64,000 nt of DNA from Arthrobacter sp. Alg241-R88 (GTDB lineage Bacteria > Actinomycetota > Actinomycetes > Actinomycetales > Micrococcaceae), in contig NZ_UNRG01000002.1 of assembly GCF_900537115.1 (NCBI RefSeq), positions 591-64,590 on the forward strand. The letters are read 5' to 3'. Under the pieces are notes generated by a model that made no database searches, was not told where the DNA came from, and saw nothing but the letters and a program-made list of their open reading frames with translations. Below are positions 62,727 to 64,000 of the stretch, piece after piece. A program made the translations under genes and the position numbers. Within the stretch, counting starts at the first letter, position 1. Each line of letters starts with the position of its first letter.

Positions 62727-63832
62727 TTGCACTTTTGATCGGCGCCGGCCTGGCACTCTTATTCGCCCTGGTGGGGACGCCGCTCTTTATCCGGCTGCTG
62801 GTCCGCCGCGGCTATGGCCAGTTCATCAGGGACGATGGTCCCACCTCGCACCACACAAAACGCGGCACGCCCACCATGGGCGGGACAGTGGTGGTGACGG
62901 CGGTACTGCTGAGCTACGGCCTCACCCACCTGATCATGCTGATGGTGAACCCGGACTCTCCGGGCCCCTCCGCTTCCGCCCTCATCCTGCTGTTCCTTAT
63001 GGTGGGAATGGGCCTGGTGGGATTCCTGGACGATTTCATCAAGATCTCCAGGCAGCGCAGCCTCGGCCTGAACGCCAAGGCAAAACTGATCCTGCAGGCA
63101 GCGGTAGGCATCATCTTCGCGGTCCTTGCCCTGAACTTTCCCAACGGGGCCGGCGTCACGCCGGCCTCCACTAAAATTTCCCTGGTCCGTGACCTGCCCT
63201 GGCTGGACCTTGCCTTCGGCGGAACTGTCCTCGGGGCCATCCTCTTTGTGGTCTGGTCCAACCTGATTGTCACCGCCGCAACCAACGGCGTGAACCTGAC
63301 CGATGGCCTCGACGGCCTCGCCGCAGGTGCCTCTGTGATGGTGTTCGGTGCCTACACGCTGATGGGAATCTGGCAGAGCAACCAGGCCTGCGGCTCACCC
63401 CGCGAGGCCGGCAGCGGTTGCTATTCCGTCCGTGATCCCCTCGACCTCGCGCTGCTGGCAGCCATCATGAGCGCCGCGCTGGTGGGCTTCCTGTGGTGGA
63501 ACACTTCGCCGGCCAAGATCTTTATGGGCGACACCGGTTCGCTGGCCATTGGCGGCGCCATCGCCGGTTTCGCCATCCTGTCCCGGACCGAACTGCTGCT
63601 GGGCATCATCGGCGGACTGTTCGTCCTGATCACCCTGTCCGTCATCATCCAGGTGGGCTACTTCAAAGCCACCGGCGGTAAGCGTGTCTTTAAGATGGCC
63701 CCACTGCAGCACCACTTCGAACTGCAGGGCTGGGCGGAAGTGACAGTGGTGGTCCGGTTCTGGATCCTGGGCGGGCTCTTCGTCGCCGTCGGGCTCGGCA
63801 TTTTCTACGCTGAATGGGTTGTGCTCCTGTGA
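62723..63832 (+). CDS. mraY: phospho-MurNAc-pentapeptide translocase MraY
   Basis: A 369-residue integral membrane enzyme with about ten helices, attaching phospho-MurNAc-pentapeptide to undecaprenyl phosphate to give lipid I. Signatures: [12 protein letters not shown] (43-54), FLDDFIKI and [14 protein letters not shown], plus FMGDTGSLA. It begins with GTG in the GTGA overlap with murF, and its stop overlaps the murD start in the same way. Confidence 0.96.
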   Translation: MIALLIGAGLALLFALVGTPLFIRLLVRRGYGQFIRDDGPTSHHTKRGTPTMGGTVVVTAVLLSYGLTHLIMLMVNPDSPGPSASALILLFLMVGMGLVGFLDDFIKISRQRSLGLNAKAKLILQAAVGIIFAVLALNFPNGAGVTPASTKISLVRDLPWLDLAFGGTVLGAILFVVWSNLIVTAATNGVNLTDGLDGLAAGASVMVFGAYTLMGIWQSNQACGSPREAGSGCYSVRDPLDLALLAAIMSAALVGFLWWNTSPAKIFMGDTGSLAIGGAIAGFAILSRTELLLGIIGGLFVLITLSVIIQVGYFKATGGKRVFKMAPLQHHFELQGWAEVTVVVRFWILGGLFVAVGLGIFYAEWVVLL

Positions 63833-64000
63833 CCGTTTCCTCCCGCCTCAAGAACCTCACCAGCTGGGACTCAGACTGGTCCGGACTCCGGGTAGCCGTG
63901 ACCGGCATTGGCGTCTCCGGTTTCGCGGCGGCCGACACCCTCATCGAACTGGGTGCCCGCGTGGTGGTGGTGGATGCCGCCACCAGCGCGACGGCCAAGG
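63829..64000 (+). CDS. murD: UDP-MurNAc-L-Ala--D-Glu ligase MurD, 5' part only
   Basis: The gene begins with GTG at 63829, overlapping the mraY stop by 4 bp, and runs off the window after 57 codons. The visible N-terminus contains the Rossmann-like [19 protein letters not shown] followed by ARVVVVDAA, as in MurD domain 1. Position after mraY is the standard one. Catalytic motifs lie outside the window. Confidence 0.92.
   Translation, partial: MTVSSRLKNLTSWDSDWSGLRVAVTGIGVSGFAAADTLIELGARVVVVDAATSATAK

Overview
The window is a high-GC actinobacterial chromosome segment. Codon bias, many GTG/TTG starts, conserved gene order and a lysine-type MurE point to the Micrococcaceae, most likely Arthrobacter or Pseudarthrobacter. 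That placement is inferred from gene content and my memory of related proteins, not from a search.

Region by region. 0-0.9 kb: the end of an rRNA operon (23S-5S spacer, 5S rRNA, terminator), then two facing arrays of 32-bp repeats. 0.9-11.4 kb: a co-oriented housekeeping run in the order known from Mycobacterium Rv1691-Rv1701: TPR protein, HAD phosphatase, small protein, tlyA, nadK, recN, pyrG, NUDIX ADP-ribose hydrolase, xerD. 11.4-21.1 kb: an accessory metabolic block with a membrane protein, a MutT-like NUDIX enzyme, the gntR-prpD-prpB-prpC propionate operon and a CitAB/DcuSR-type two-component system divergent from the dicarboxylate carrier dctA. 21.2-29.1 kb: the parA-scpA-scpB-rluB-tyrA-cmk-plsC-der chromosome-segregation and ribosome-assembly operon. 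29.2-30.5 kb: tRNA-Pro, a strong terminator, an odd exported Asp/His/Lys-rich protein and about 600 bp without a convincing gene.

30.5-39.2 kb: an Fpg-type glycosylase, gcvH-garA-ftsR-bfn-mcdR (2-oxoglutarate flux control and cell-division regulators), an orphan ParA ATPase and pyruvate carboxylase. 39.4-53.1 kb: acyl-CoA ligase, ROK glucokinase, two tandem esterases with a small membrane protein, an acyltransferase, class II DAHP synthase, a PASTA Ser/Thr kinase (PknL-like), a LysM lytic transglycosylase, the Rv2175c-like DNA-binding protein, a polyprenyl diphosphate synthase and a lipoprotein. 53.1-55.1 kb: dinB and a DUF3040 membrane protein. 55.1-64 kb: the start of the dcw cluster: mraZ, rsmH, ftsL, ftsI, murE, murF, mraY and the first 57 codons of murD.

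No mobile element, CRISPR array or phage was found. The most interesting signals are regulatory: six contiguous 9-bp direct repeats of GTAACA type upstream of the LysM hydrolase (resembling MtrA boxes), GTGG-type MraZ boxes at exact 10-bp spacing over the mraZ promoter, paired TGTATACA operators 63 bp apart at the prp operon, CRP-like palindromes before dctA and pyc, six apparent leaderless promoters, and the inverted 32-bp repeat arrays after the rRNA operon.
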